This document shows, piece by piece, positions 8,356 to 17,302 of a DNA stretch of 64,000 bases; position 1 is the first letter of the stretch, and each line of letters begins with the position of its first letter. Where the stretch lies: contig JAEWCL010000014.1 of NCBI GenBank assembly GCA_023390655.1, positions 62,001 through 126,000 of the forward strand, read 5' to 3'. The position numbers and the translations under genes are program-made. The notes under the pieces are model-generated. The model did no database searches. It had not been told where the DNA came from and saw nothing but the letters and a program-made list of their open reading frames with translations. The stretch comes from Bacillota bacterium. Lineage in GTDB: Bacteria > Bacillota > Clostridia > Christensenellales > CAG-138.

Positions 8356-8619
8356 ATGTATACGGGCGTCGTCGTAGGCTCGGTGGTGAGCACCGTCAAA
8401 AATGAAAACATGGTTGGCATCAAGCTGCTTGTCGTGCAGAAGATGGAAAACGGCAAGCCGGCGGGGCTCATTGTTTCTGCGGACGGTACCAGGCAGGCCG
8501 GAAAGGGAGACCATGTTTACCTCATTGGCAGCAAGGAAGCCTGCCTGCCTTTTGCAGACCACGGGATGGTGCCGCTCGATTCCTCAATTATCGGATTTAT
8601 TGACAGAATCAACGAGTAA
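8356..8619 (+). CDS. BMC-P pentameric vertex protein, copy 2
   Basis: An 87-residue EutN/CcmL-type vertex protein starting [17 protein letters not shown], with [10 protein letters not shown] and a final [10 protein letters not shown] strand. The ATG is three bases after the previous stop codon, so the two shell genes are translationally coupled. Confidence 0.93.
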   Translation: MYTGVVVGSVVSTVKNENMVGIKLLVVQKMENGKPAGLIVSADGTRQAGKGDHVYLIGSKEACLPFADHGMVPLDSSIIGFIDRINE

Positions 8620-8641
8620 AGAAGGAGGATTTTTTTTCAAT

Positions 8642-8914
8642 ATGGATAAACAGGCATTGGGCATGGTGGAGACCAGGGGTCTGGTCGGCGCGATTGAAGC
8701 GGCGGACGCCATGGTAAAGGCGGCGGATGTAAGATTGGTTGGCAAGGAACGCATCGGTTCCGGCCTGGTTACCGTTATGGTACGGGGCGATGTCGGCGCA
8801 GTCAAGGCGAGTGTGGATGCGGGCGCTGCTGCGGCCAAGCGCATTGGAGAGCTGGTTGCGGTTCACGTCATTCCGCGTCCGCATGACGATGTGGAGGGTA
8901 TTCTTCCGCTGTAA
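8642..8914 (+). CDS. BMC-H hexameric shell protein, copy 3
   Basis: A 90-residue BMC-H protein nearly identical to copy 1 (3064-3339): same [13 protein letters not shown] start, pore loop ERIGSG and VHVIPRPH end. The start is the ATG behind GAAGGAGG; the open frame further upstream is spurious. Confidence 0.94.
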   Translation: MDKQALGMVETRGLVGAIEAADAMVKAADVRLVGKERIGSGLVTVMVRGDVGAVKASVDAGAAAAKRIGELVAVHVIPRPHDDVEGILPL

Positions 8915-8945
8915 AACGCGATCAACCCATAAAAAGGAGGCGCGC

Positions 8946-9215
8946 ATGCTGCTGGCAAAGGTGGCGGGCAATGTGGTTTCTACAATCAAGCCCGCGTCGC
9001 ACCATGGCAAAAAACTGCTTCTGGTACAGCCGATCGGCCTCGATGGCGAACCCTGCGGCGCGCGCCAGATTGCGATCGACGCCGCGGACGCGGGCATCGG
9101 CGATACGGTGCTGGTCAACATTGACGGCGGCGCTGCGCTGATGATTTTGAACGACAAACGCGTGATCGTCGATCTGACCGTCTGCGGTGTGATCGACCAT
9201 GTAAGCGTTGGGTAA
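8946..9215 (+). CDS. BMC-P pentameric vertex protein, copy 3
   Basis: An 89-residue vertex protein starting MLLAKVAGNVVSTIKP, with KKLLLVQPIGL, the AIDAADAGIGDTVLVN segment and a closing strand TVCGVIDHVSV. AAAAGGAGG precedes the ATG. The three pentamer proteins differ more from each other than the hexamers do, so mixed vertices or specialised roles are possible. Confidence 0.93.
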   Translation: MLLAKVAGNVVSTIKPASHHGKKLLLVQPIGLDGEPCGARQIAIDAADAGIGDTVLVNIDGGAALMILNDKRVIVDLTVCGVIDHVSVG

Positions 9216-9280
9216 ACAATCAGGAGAGGTCCCTGGGGAAGCATTCCAAGGGCGGATCAAAAGAAAGGCGGGAGCGGGCT

Positions 9281-10009
9281 TTGGATTTGGAGGCTATGAT
9301 TGCAAGGGTGACAAAAGAGGTGCTCTTCGCGCTCAATGAGCGGCCTGTCGCTCAGTCCGGGGCGGAGGTTGCCTATACCATAGAGCACAGCGTATTGAAC
9401 CCCGACATGACGGAAGAGCGGATTAAAAAAGCGTGCGCCGAGGCGAAGGAATGTGGGCTTGCAAACGTGTGCGTACCGCCTTACTTTGTGCCGCTCGCTG
9501 CGGACGGCCTTGCCGGCAGCACTGTAAAGGTATGTACGGCAGTTGGATTCCCGCACGGCGCAGCATCGGCTGCCGCAAAGGCGGCGGAGGTGCGCGAAGC
9601 CATCAAAAACGGCGCGCAGGAATTGGATATCACCATGAACATCCTCGCTATCAAAAGCGGCAAAGGGGAAGACGCGCTGCGGGAACTGGTGGAACTTGTT
9701 GACATTGCAAGGGGACGCGCCGTGGTAAAGGCGATTTATGAGCAGAGCCTCTATTCAGAGGCGGAAAAGCTTGAGGCGCTGCGCATCGCCAAAGCCTCCG
9801 GCGCTGCGTATATCAAGATATCCAACGCCTTGAGCGGCAAAAAGGCGGAAGCGGAGGACGTACGCTTTGTGCGCGGCATCGTGGGTGCGGAGATCGGCAT
9901 CAAGATCGACGGCGGCATCAACGACGCCGCAAAGATTCTGGAGTTGATGCAGGCCGGGGCCAACCGGTTCGGCTGCAGCAAATCCGTGCAGATCGTAAAA
10001 GGGACGTGA
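9281..10009 (+). CDS. Second BMC-targeted DeoC-family aldolase, divergent
   Basis: A 242-residue DeoC-family protein with its own cargo helix (residues 1-18, ending KEVLFAL). Conserved parts include IEHSVLNPDM, VCTAVGFPHGA, AYIKISNALSG with the putative Schiff-base lysine, and IGIKIDGGIND. Compared with the first DeoC, the KTST motif reads KISN and the second lysine motif also differs, so substrate or activity may have changed. It lacks the Fe-S tail. The start is TTG 9281, seven bases after GGAG; an ATG at 9296 lies too close to its GGAGG. It is the last BMC gene, before the terminator at 10073-10093. Confidence 0.82.
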   Translation: MDLEAMIARVTKEVLFALNERPVAQSGAEVAYTIEHSVLNPDMTEERIKKACAEAKECGLANVCVPPYFVPLAADGLAGSTVKVCTAVGFPHGAASAAAKAAEVREAIKNGAQELDITMNILAIKSGKGEDALRELVELVDIARGRAVVKAIYEQSLYSEAEKLEALRIAKASGAAYIKISNALSGKKAEAEDVRFVRGIVGAEIGIKIDGGINDAAKILELMQAGANRFGCSKSVQIVKGT

Positions 10010-10072
10010 TGCTTTCACGTGTTATGGAGCGATTGATGTAGTGCAGTTCTCTATTTAAATATCCTACAAGCT

Positions 10073-10098
10073 GCAGCTCCTTCTAGGAGCTGCTTTCA
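10073..10098 (+). terminator. Probable terminator of the BMC operon
   Basis: An 8-bp stem GCAGCTCC/GGAGCTGC (10073-10080 with 10086-10093) and loop TTCTA, followed by TTTCATTT. It lies 63 bases after the last aldolase stop codon. It could also be part of the adjoining IS remnant. Confidence 0.6.
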
Positions 10099-10110
10099 TT
10101 TGTCAAGCCA

Positions 10111-10618
10111 ATGAGGCAATGGATACCTGATCCATATGATGAAATTGTTCCCGACATCTCCTACAGCCGACTTCCTCAAGGAAGTCTGTATCTATCTATT
10201 ATCCGCGATCTTTTGACAACAGTATCGTCGCCTACGAGACGGGGACAGAGCAGTCAACAACTGGTGCTCCGCACCATCCAACGGGCCAGGAGAAAAGAAG
10301 CGGTCACTGCAGAGGTACAACTCAACAGTGACCAAGGGTTTCAATACATCTCATGACACACAGAAGCACGGTATTACGCCCTCTATGACAAGGCGGAGAA
10401 ATTGTTATAACAATGCCATGGCTGAGAATTTCTTCGGCATTCTCAAAGTTGAGTGCCATCGCCCACACAAACCCAGGTCGCTGGAACAGGCTCGTTTACT
10501 CATCCGTGGCTACATCTATTTCTACAACAATGAGCGGATCAGACTAAAACAAAATTGAAACCGTTGGTATTATACGACAGGATTCTTTTTTACCGTCTAA
10601 TGATTCGGGTTCGGTTCA
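10111..10618 (+). pseudogene. Broken IS3-family (IS150-like) transposase remnant
   Basis: The pieces together read as the C-terminal integrase core of an IS3-family OrfB. One frame gives DISYSRLPQGSLYLSIIRDL and VTAEVQLNSDQGFQY; the next gives HGITPSMTRR, AMAENFFGILKVE and GYIYFYNNERIRLKQ. At least three frameshifts break it: near 10212, where the next frame restores DNSIVAYETGTEQS; near 10255; and near 10357. A further shift near 10550 restores the usual RLKTKLKPL end. The catalytic glutamate region survives, but the N-terminal half and orfA are absent. The DNA at 10590-10618 resembles an IS3-type right end. It marks the junction between the GC-rich BMC locus and the AT-rich glycan cluster. 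Confidence 0.85.
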
Positions 10619-10760
10619 ATAAGAGAGGAGCACATACTGATTAAAGAAATTAACTATTTACCTCAGCTTACCAACTTACTATTGTTATAAAAGATTTTAA
10701 ACATTTTGCCTTGAAATATTGTATTATATATGTAAAGAAGATTAATGAAGGTATATTTAG
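10619..10760. other. AT-rich intergenic region before the glycan cluster
   Basis: About 140 bp with no gene. It is very AT-rich and should hold the glycan promoter; TTTTGC with TATATG 17 bases downstream near 10730 is possible but weak. No hairpin stands out. Confidence 0.4.
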
Positions 10761-11855
10761 ATGGTATCTATTAGAGTATTGCAAATAGTTACCAAGATGG
10801 ATCGAGCAGGGCTTGAAACCATGCTTATGAATTATTATCGTCACATAGATCGAAAAAAAGTTCAGTTTGATTTTTTGGTGCACCGCAGCGAACGTGGTGC
10901 TTATGATGATGAAATTGAATCGTTGGGTGGAAAAATATATCGAACTTATCCACTCAAGCTAAAAAGCTTGCCGGCTTATTTAAAGTGGCTCGATACTTTT
11001 TTTCGGGATCATGTTGAATATAAAATTGTTCATGCTCATCTGGATAGCCTTTCGACTTTTGCGTTATGGAGGGCAAAAAAGAATCATATTCCAGTGCGGA
11101 TTGCACATAGCCACTGTAATTCATTTGATAATGACAGAAAGCTACCCTTTCGGTTATTATCGAAGCAAATGTTAAAGTTTGTTGCAACGGATTATTTTGC
11201 ATGTTCGAAGGAAGCAGGCGACTTTATGTTCGGCAGGAATGCCAAGACGCTAGTGTTGGATAATGCAATTGATATCGTACAATATCGCTTCTCTCTAAAT
11301 AGAAGGCAGGAGGAGAGAAACAAGCTTTGCCTCAGGGATGATGATTTTGTGGTTGGACATGTTGGAAGATTTTCAGCGGTAAAAAACCATAAGTTTTTAA
11401 TAGATGTCTTTTATAAACTCAGATATATTAAACCAAAATCAAAATTGGTATTGGTCGGAAAAGGAGAACTACAAGACGATATCAAGAGATACGTTGCGGA
11501 GAAGCGATTGATTGAAGATGTTGTTTTTCTTGGAGAGAGGCCTGACGTTGCATTCCTAATGAATATCTTTGATGTTTTTGTTTTACCCTCTTTTTATGAA
11601 GGATTGGGTATTTGTCTGATAGAGGCGCAAGCGAACGGCCTGCATTGCATTACAGCGGATACCGTTTCGAAGGAGGCAACGGTTACAGAGAACATTGAAT
11701 ATCTGTCACTACAACTATCTGCTACAGAATGGGCAAGAAGGATTATACAATACAAAGGAGCTCCAAGGCTCGACGCTTGCGATCAAGTCAAGGAAGCCGG
11801 GTATGATATTGCTGAAAAAGCAAAGTGGCTGGAGGATTACTATTGTGCTGAATAA
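10761..11855 (+). CDS. Glycosyltransferase family 4 protein
   Basis: A 364-residue GT-B glycosyltransferase of family 4, of the kind used in capsule and exopolysaccharide assembly. It starts VLQIVTKMDRAGLETMLMNYY, has HAHLD and HSHCNS in the N-terminal domain, GRFSAVKNHKFLI at the domain junction, and the nucleotide-sugar motif PSFYEGLGICLIEAQANG near residue 285. It transfers a sugar from an NDP-sugar to a lipid-linked or growing glycan in the cytoplasm. First gene of the AT-rich block; the next gene overlaps its end by 11 bases. The sugar specificity is not readable. Confidence 0.88.
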   Translation: MVSIRVLQIVTKMDRAGLETMLMNYYRHIDRKKVQFDFLVHRSERGAYDDEIESLGGKIYRTYPLKLKSLPAYLKWLDTFFRDHVEYKIVHAHLDSLSTFALWRAKKNHIPVRIAHSHCNSFDNDRKLPFRLLSKQMLKFVATDYFACSKEAGDFMFGRNAKTLVLDNAIDIVQYRFSLNRRQEERNKLCLRDDDFVVGHVGRFSAVKNHKFLIDVFYKLRYIKPKSKLVLVGKGELQDDIKRYVAEKRLIEDVVFLGERPDVAFLMNIFDVFVLPSFYEGLGICLIEAQANGLHCITADTVSKEATVTENIEYLSLQLSATEWARRIIQYKGAPRLDACDQVKEAGYDIAEKAKWLEDYYCAE

Positions 11856-12870
11856 CGATGATTCCAAAGCCGCCCCCTTGGTGAGCATTATTATACTCAC
11901 TTATCGAAAGTTTGAAGACTTTTTTCAAACTTTACAAAGCGTTCTTGGGCAGGATTATCCATGTATGGAGCTTATTGTAAGCGACGATGGTTCTCCTGAC
12001 TTTTGTAACGAGGAGGCAAATATAGGGCAGTATATTGATCTCCATAAAAGGGAGAATATCACGCGTATTGTTATCCGCTCGTTACCGGAGAATAGGGGAA
12101 CCGTTAAGAACGCTAATAGCGCTGTTGCTCTTGCGCAGGGTAAATATATCCGGTTCATTTCTCCAGGTGACGAGTTGCTTGGTACAGATTGCATCAGTAC
12201 GTATGTATGGTTTGCGCAAGAACATGATGCAATAGTTGTTGCAGCACGGACGCTTACAATTCCGGTCGGATATGGCGCTGTAACTACAATTGGCGAACCT
12301 GGGATAATCGGCAGGCTTAAGGCGCGAGGCGCCAGATTGCCATTGGTTGTACCGACCCAGAAGGATATGAAGACGCTTGCGCGTATGACAGATGCTCGTC
12401 AACAGGCCACTCTCATGACAAAATGTATCATATCCACGCCTTCGGTATTTTATAGTAGAGATATATTTATTGTTTATGGTTGCTTTTTAGAGGACTATCG
12501 GCTATTGGAGGACATGCCTACCTGGCCGTATCTTGCGGCAAGAGGGGTTAGAGTTTATTTTCTGAATAGGGTTATGGCAAGATATACGCTTTCGGGTATC
12601 AGCAACGGTGGAGAGTTGAATGGAGAATTTTTTAAAGAGTACGTCCATGTTATGAAAAACGTATATATTGCAAACGATACTCGCTTCGGACTATTTGCGT
12701 CGCTAAACAGAAAATTGCGCAGCCGATATATTGATTTCCTGCATGCTAGAAATATTGCGCGAAACTCCGGTAAGAACGTTGGATTGGTGACTGCTCTCCG
12801 TTATGCAGACTGTTTGATCGCTTATGTATATGTGGGGCTAAAGTATCTGATATTTAACACTAAACTATAG
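11845..12870 (+). CDS. Glycosyltransferase family 2 protein (paralogue group, member 1)
   Basis: A 341-residue GT-A glycosyltransferase. It has [24 protein letters not shown] and the divalent-metal region [25 protein letters not shown] corresponds to the EDWP segment of the two later paralogues at 17303 and 18513. The start is GTG 11845, nine bases after GGAGG inside the previous gene; a longer frame back to 11695 is out of place. It transfers one sugar of the repeat unit. Confidence 0.82.
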   Translation: MLNNDDSKAAPLVSIIILTYRKFEDFFQTLQSVLGQDYPCMELIVSDDGSPDFCNEEANIGQYIDLHKRENITRIVIRSLPENRGTVKNANSAVALAQGKYIRFISPGDELLGTDCISTYVWFAQEHDAIVVAARTLTIPVGYGAVTTIGEPGIIGRLKARGARLPLVVPTQKDMKTLARMTDARQQATLMTKCIISTPSVFYSRDIFIVYGCFLEDYRLLEDMPTWPYLAARGVRVYFLNRVMARYTLSGISNGGELNGEFFKEYVHVMKNVYIANDTRFGLFASLNRKLRSRYIDFLHARNIARNSGKNVGLVTALRYADCLIAYVYVGLKYLIFNTKL

Positions 12871-12883
12871 TAGGGGGTACGAA

Positions 12884-13765
12884 ATGAAAGGTATTATATT
12901 AGCAGGCGGAAAAGGCTCCCGATTGTATCCGATTACATTGAGTGTATCAAAACAGTTGCTTCCGATATATGATAAGCCGCTTATTTATTATCCATTGTCC
13001 GTACTTTTGCTTGCCCGGATTGACGAGATATTGATTATATCTACGCCGGAGGATATCCCGCTTTATAAAAAGTTGTTGGGAGATGGGAGTAGGTTGGGCA
13101 TCTCCCTTTCGTATCAGGCGCAGGAGGTACCCAGAGGCCTGGCTGATGCGTTTATTATAGGGGAGGATTTTATTGGAGACGATAGTGTATGTCTGGTTTT
13201 GGGCGATAATGTATTCTTTGGACAAGGTATTACCCCTCTGTTAACGAGAGGGAAGAACAGGGAAATTGGCGCGACTATATTTGGGTATCCGGTTGCGGAT
13301 CCATCCGCGTTCGGTGTTGTAGAATTTGATTACGAAGGAAAGGTTGTTTCTTTGGAGGAAAAACCGGCCAGGCCTAAATCACGCTATGCGATCCCGGGGC
13401 TGTATTTTTACGATAATAGGGTTGTGGATATAGCAAAATCGATAAAACCGTCCCCAAGAGGGGAAATTGAAATCACCGCAATCAATAATGCATACCTTTC
13501 CATGGGTGAATTGCATGTGGAAATTATGGGAAGAGGTATGGCATGGCTGGATACGGGTACGCCCTTTGGAATGCTACAGGCAGCACAGTTCGTGGAAGCC
13601 GTGCAAACCAGGCAAGGATTCTATATTGCCTGCATTGAAGAGATTGCATGGAGAAAGGGCTATATTACCAGCGAGCAATTGCACAGGATGGGTGAAGAGC
13701 TAAAGAATACGGAATATGGAAAGTATATTTTATCCGTAGTAAAAGAACAGGAGGATCGTGCATGA
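12884..13765 (+). CDS. rmlA: Glucose-1-phosphate thymidylyltransferase
   Basis: A 293-residue RmlA/RfbA that makes dTDP-glucose from glucose 1-phosphate and dTTP. The nucleotide-binding start [18 protein letters not shown] is canonical. [43 protein letters not shown] and WLDTGT complete the signature, and the length is typical. Its stop overlaps the start of rmlB by four bases. It supplies the nucleotide sugar for the FdtA/FdtB branch at the end of this cluster. No rmlC or rmlD is present in the window. Confidence 0.97.
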   Translation: MKGIILAGGKGSRLYPITLSVSKQLLPIYDKPLIYYPLSVLLLARIDEILIISTPEDIPLYKKLLGDGSRLGISLSYQAQEVPRGLADAFIIGEDFIGDDSVCLVLGDNVFFGQGITPLLTRGKNREIGATIFGYPVADPSAFGVVEFDYEGKVVSLEEKPARPKSRYAIPGLYFYDNRVVDIAKSIKPSPRGEIEITAINNAYLSMGELHVEIMGRGMAWLDTGTPFGMLQAAQFVEAVQTRQGFYIACIEEIAWRKGYITSEQLHRMGEELKNTEYGKYILSVVKEQEDRA

Positions 13766-14820
13766 AAAACTATCTGGTTACAGGAGGATGCGGGTTTATC
13801 GGATCCAATTATATACGCTACATGTTCAAGAATTATAAGGATATTACTATCATCAATCTTGATAGCCTTACGTATGCCGGAAATCCTGAAAATCTGAAAG
13901 ATATAGAGCAACACCCAAACTATAATTTTATTCTAGGTGACATTTGCGATAAAGATTGCGTGGCGAGAGTTTTTAAAGAAAATGGTATTGATTATGTTAT
14001 CAATTTTGCCGCGGAAAGCCATGTGGACCGAAGCATATTAGACCCAGGCCAATTTGCGCAGACGAATATTGTGGGTACGCTCAACTTGCTGAATTATGCA
14101 AAGGACGCTTGGATGTCCGAGGATGGTTCATGGAAACAGGGGAAAAGGTTCGTTCAGGTTTCTACGGATGAGGTATATGGTTCGTTAGGGGATACAGGAT
14201 TATTCAGTGAGAGTACATCACTGGATCCACATAGCCCCTATTCCGCGAGTAAAGCATCTGCAGATTTATTTGTGAAGTCATATTTCGATACTTTTGGATT
14301 GCCTGTTAATATTACGCGTTGTTCTAATAATTATGGGCCCTATCAATTCCCTGAGAAACTTATTCCGCTGATGATCAATAACGCTCTGAATCATCGCGCG
14401 CTTCCAGTGTATGGGGATGGATTGCAGATTCGTGACTGGTTGTATGTAGAGGATCATTGTAGGGCCATCGATTTGGTTACTACGAAAGGGAGGATTGGCG
14501 AGGTCTATAATATTGGCGGAAACAATGAGCGGACTAATCTCTTTATTGTTAATACTATTCTTGAATATATTTGGACGAATATGGATGAAACTGTGAGCGA
14601 GGATTTGATTCGCTATGTAACAGATAGAAAGGGTCACGACAGGCGGTATGGAATAGATCCTACTAAGATCCAAAATGAACTAGGCTGGTATCCCAACACC
14701 ATGTTTGAGGAAGGGATCGTCAAGACGATTGAATGGTACGTATCCAATAAGCCTTGGATGGAAACAATTACAAGCGGCGCATATCGTGCTTATTATGAAA
14801 AGATGTATGAGAACAGATGA
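13762..14820 (+). CDS. rmlB: dTDP-glucose 4,6-dehydratase
   Basis: A 352-residue extended SDR that converts dTDP-glucose to dTDP-4-keto-6-deoxyglucose. Seen: NAD loop [33 protein letters not shown], and the YSASKAS Tyr-Lys pair, then [15 protein letters not shown]. The GHDRRYGID motif near residue 295 is diagnostic of RmlB. It overlaps rmlA upstream by four bases and the next glycosyltransferase by four bases, so the three are co-translated. Confidence 0.97.
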   Translation: MKNYLVTGGCGFIGSNYIRYMFKNYKDITIINLDSLTYAGNPENLKDIEQHPNYNFILGDICDKDCVARVFKENGIDYVINFAAESHVDRSILDPGQFAQTNIVGTLNLLNYAKDAWMSEDGSWKQGKRFVQVSTDEVYGSLGDTGLFSESTSLDPHSPYSASKASADLFVKSYFDTFGLPVNITRCSNNYGPYQFPEKLIPLMINNALNHRALPVYGDGLQIRDWLYVEDHCRAIDLVTTKGRIGEVYNIGGNNERTNLFIVNTILEYIWTNMDETVSEDLIRYVTDRKGHDRRYGIDPTKIQNELGWYPNTMFEEGIVKTIEWYVSNKPWMETITSGAYRAYYEKMYENR

Positions 14821-15659
14821 CGGATTTTAGTGTATTACTATCGGTCTATCAGAAGGACAGCGCTCCCTACTTGGAGGAATGTCTTGAAAGTGTTTTCTGT
14901 CAGTCCCTGCAACCGACAGAATTGATACTTATTAAGGACGGTCCATTGGGAGAACAGCTTGATTCTGTAATTGAGCGTTGGAATACCCGCTATCCAGTTA
15001 TTATGAAGATAGTTGTGCTTGAACAAAATGTTGGGCTTGGCAATGCGTTGAAAATTGGCGTCGAGCATTGTCGCTTTGAGTTAGTTGCGCGGATGGATGC
15101 TGATGATGTTTGTGCAAAGGATAGGTTCCTTTTACAGATTACGGAATTTGAAAAGAACCCAGCACTGAGTATTTTAGGTGGGCAGGCGATGGAGTTTGAT
15201 CGTTCGATAACCGACGGTAAATATATCCGCAGAATGCCGTTGCGGGATGCGGAAATTAGAAAATTTGCGCGAAAAAGAAACCCTTTTAATCATATGACGG
15301 TAATGTTTAGAAGATCTGCGGTTCTTGCAGCTGGCAATTATATTGATATGCGCTTTGCCGAGGATTACTATCTGTGGATACGTATGCTTTATTTGGGGAA
15401 AAAAGCAGCCAATATGCCAGACGTACTTGTTTACGCAAGGGTAGGCGAGGGTATGATGGAACGCCGGGGTGGATGGCAGTATGTAAGATACATGATGAAT
15501 TTGCAAAGGGAGATATACAAAACAGGATATATTACACTGCCCCGACTTGTTTTAAATGCTTGTATTAGGGGTTGTGTTGGTATAGCGCCATTGTTTTTAA
15601 GGCAATATCTTTACAAAAACTTGTTAAGGAAACGATCTGGAGGCTCACTGAATGATTAG
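14817..15659 (+). CDS. Glycosyltransferase family 2 protein (AmsE-like)
   Basis: A 280-residue GT2 enzyme. It starts FSVLLSVYQKDSAPYLEECL, then LILIKDGPLG, NVGLGNALKIGV and the metal-binding VARMDADDV near residue 95. HMTVMFRRSAV and FAEDYYLWIRM follow, a pattern of the amylovoran/galactofuranosyl-type family. It ends with a hydrophobic stretch and basic tail. It overlaps the rmlB stop codon. The acceptor is unknown. Confidence 0.85.
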   Translation: MTDFSVLLSVYQKDSAPYLEECLESVFCQSLQPTELILIKDGPLGEQLDSVIERWNTRYPVIMKIVVLEQNVGLGNALKIGVEHCRFELVARMDADDVCAKDRFLLQITEFEKNPALSILGGQAMEFDRSITDGKYIRRMPLRDAEIRKFARKRNPFNHMTVMFRRSAVLAAGNYIDMRFAEDYYLWIRMLYLGKKAANMPDVLVYARVGEGMMERRGGWQYVRYMMNLQREIYKTGYITLPRLVLNACIRGCVGIAPLFLRQYLYKNLLRKRSGGSLND

Positions 15660-15729
15660 CGATGGCCTTTTGCCTTTGAAGCAGAAATATGGTATGATAT
15701 CTGGAGTAAATTAGGGGCTGGAATAAACT

Positions 15730-16512
15730 GTGAAAATATTACAGCAGATTAGGGGACTGAAAAAGTATACGTTCCTGCTTTCGGAGCTAGTTTCCCGAGA
15801 TATTAAGGTGAAATATAAACGCTCATTTTTGGGCGTGCTTTGGGCGCTTTTAAACCCATTGCTCATGATGATCGTGATGTCGGTGGTTTTTTCGCATGTA
15901 TTTCGATATTCTATAGAGAATTTTCCGGTATATCTGTTGAGTGGCCAAATTCTATTTTCTTTTTTATCGGAAGCAACGGCTTCCGCTATGACCTCAATCA
16001 TATATGGTGCTGGTCTAATTAAAAAAGTATATGTTCCAAAGTATATCTTGCCGTTTTCGAAAGTGTGCTCGAGTTTCGTTACATTGCTGTATTCTTTACT
16101 TGCTTTGTTGGTAATCATGATTTTTTTTGGCGTAAAACCTACTTGGAATATGGTGCTGTTTCCCATTCCTTTATTTTATCTATTTTTAATGTCCACAGGC
16201 ATTGGATTGATATTGTCGGTGTGCGCTACCTATTTTAGGGATACTGTTTATTTATATACCGTTATTCTGCAGGCATGGATGTACTTAACACCCATTTTTT
16301 ATCCGGTTGATGCACTCCCGCAAAATGTACAAATTTTGATCAAACTAAATCCAATGTACCATTTGATCACGTATTTTCGCAATGTTTTAATTTATGGGAT
16401 TACACCGACATTACAGACGAATGCCGTTTGCTTTGTATTCAGTTTTGGTGCTTTATTATTAGGCATGGTAGTTTTCAAAAAGCATCAGCGGAATTTTCTG
16501 CTGCATATATAG
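15730..16512 (+). CDS. ABC-2 type polysaccharide export permease (Wzm/TagG family)
   Basis: A 260-residue membrane protein with about six predicted spans and the N-terminal KVKYKRSFLGVLWALLNP motif of polysaccharide and teichoic acid exporters. It moves the finished lipid-linked glycan across the membrane together with the ATPase encoded eight bases downstream. The start is GTG 15730. This pairing means chain export before transfer to the wall or S-layer, and no Wzy/Wzx pair was seen. Confidence 0.9.
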   Translation: MKILQQIRGLKKYTFLLSELVSRDIKVKYKRSFLGVLWALLNPLLMMIVMSVVFSHVFRYSIENFPVYLLSGQILFSFLSEATASAMTSIIYGAGLIKKVYVPKYILPFSKVCSSFVTLLYSLLALLVIMIFFGVKPTWNMVLFPIPLFYLFLMSTGIGLILSVCATYFRDTVYLYTVILQAWMYLTPIFYPVDALPQNVQILIKLNPMYHLITYFRNVLIYGITPTLQTNAVCFVFSFGALLLGMVVFKKHQRNFLLHI

Positions 16513-16519
16513 GTGGGTT

Positions 16520-17284
16520 ATGATTGCTATTGAAGTAAAAGATCTTTTTATGAAATTTAATATGGCGGCGGAAAAGACTGATAGCTTAAAGGAGTATTTT
16601 GTAAAATTAATTAAGCGGCAGCTTTTCTACAAGGAATTTATTGCACTTAATGATGTTAGCTTTTCTGTAAAAAAGGGCGAGGCAATGGGAATACTTGGGG
16701 CAAATGGCTCCGGAAAATCTACATTGCTGAAGTGTATTTCTGGGATTTATCCACCGACAAGTGGTATTATCTCAGTATCCGGTACGATCGCACCTATGAT
16801 TGAATTGGGAGCTGGGTTTGATCCGGAGCTTACCGCGCGTGAAAATATATTCCTCAATGGAGCAGTAATGGGTTTCAAACGCGAATTTATTAAAGAAAAG
16901 TTTGATGAGATAGTTGAATTTTCGGAACTGCATAACTTTCTGGATGTTCCGGTAAAGAATTTTTCTTCTGGTATGGGTGCAAGATTAGGGTTTTCTATAT
17001 CGACATTAGTAAAGCCTGATATTCTCATTATTGATGAAATATTGTCTGTAGGAGATGTGGCTTTTCAGAAGAAATGTACCAAGAAGATGGAAGAACTCAG
17101 GTCAGAAGGCACCACACTGCTCTTTGTCTCCCATTCTAAGGAACAGATCAGTGAGTTGTGTGATAGAGCCATATGGTTGAAGCAAGGCGTAAAAGTCACG
17201 GAAGGGAATGCAATTGATATCTGTAATGAATATGCGGATTGGGCAAACAATCACTCTGCATTTGAAAATATAAATTATGATTAA
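16520..17284 (+). CDS. Polysaccharide ABC exporter ATP-binding protein (Wzt/TagH family)
   Basis: A 254-residue ATPase. Walker A is GANGSGKST. The signature region reads NFSSGMGARLGFSIST and Walker B is DILIIDEILSVGD. The N-terminal segment MKFNMAAEKTDSLKEYFVKL is typical of glycan exporters. There is no C-terminal carbohydrate-binding extension as in long Wzt proteins, so chain-end recognition is probably absent or provided elsewhere. It follows the permease gene by eight bases. Confidence 0.92.
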   Translation: MIAIEVKDLFMKFNMAAEKTDSLKEYFVKLIKRQLFYKEFIALNDVSFSVKKGEAMGILGANGSGKSTLLKCISGIYPPTSGIISVSGTIAPMIELGAGFDPELTARENIFLNGAVMGFKREFIKEKFDEIVEFSELHNFLDVPVKNFSSGMGARLGFSISTLVKPDILIIDEILSVGDVAFQKKCTKKMEELRSEGTTLLFVSHSKEQISELCDRAIWLKQGVKVTEGNAIDICNEYADWANNHSAFENINYD

Positions 17285-17302
17285 GTTTGACCTTGGAGGA
17301 GC

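Noticed and set aside
10328..10558. A separate 76-residue gene ending in a transposase-like sequence
   Set aside because: It is one frame of the broken IS3 transposase, not an independent gene.
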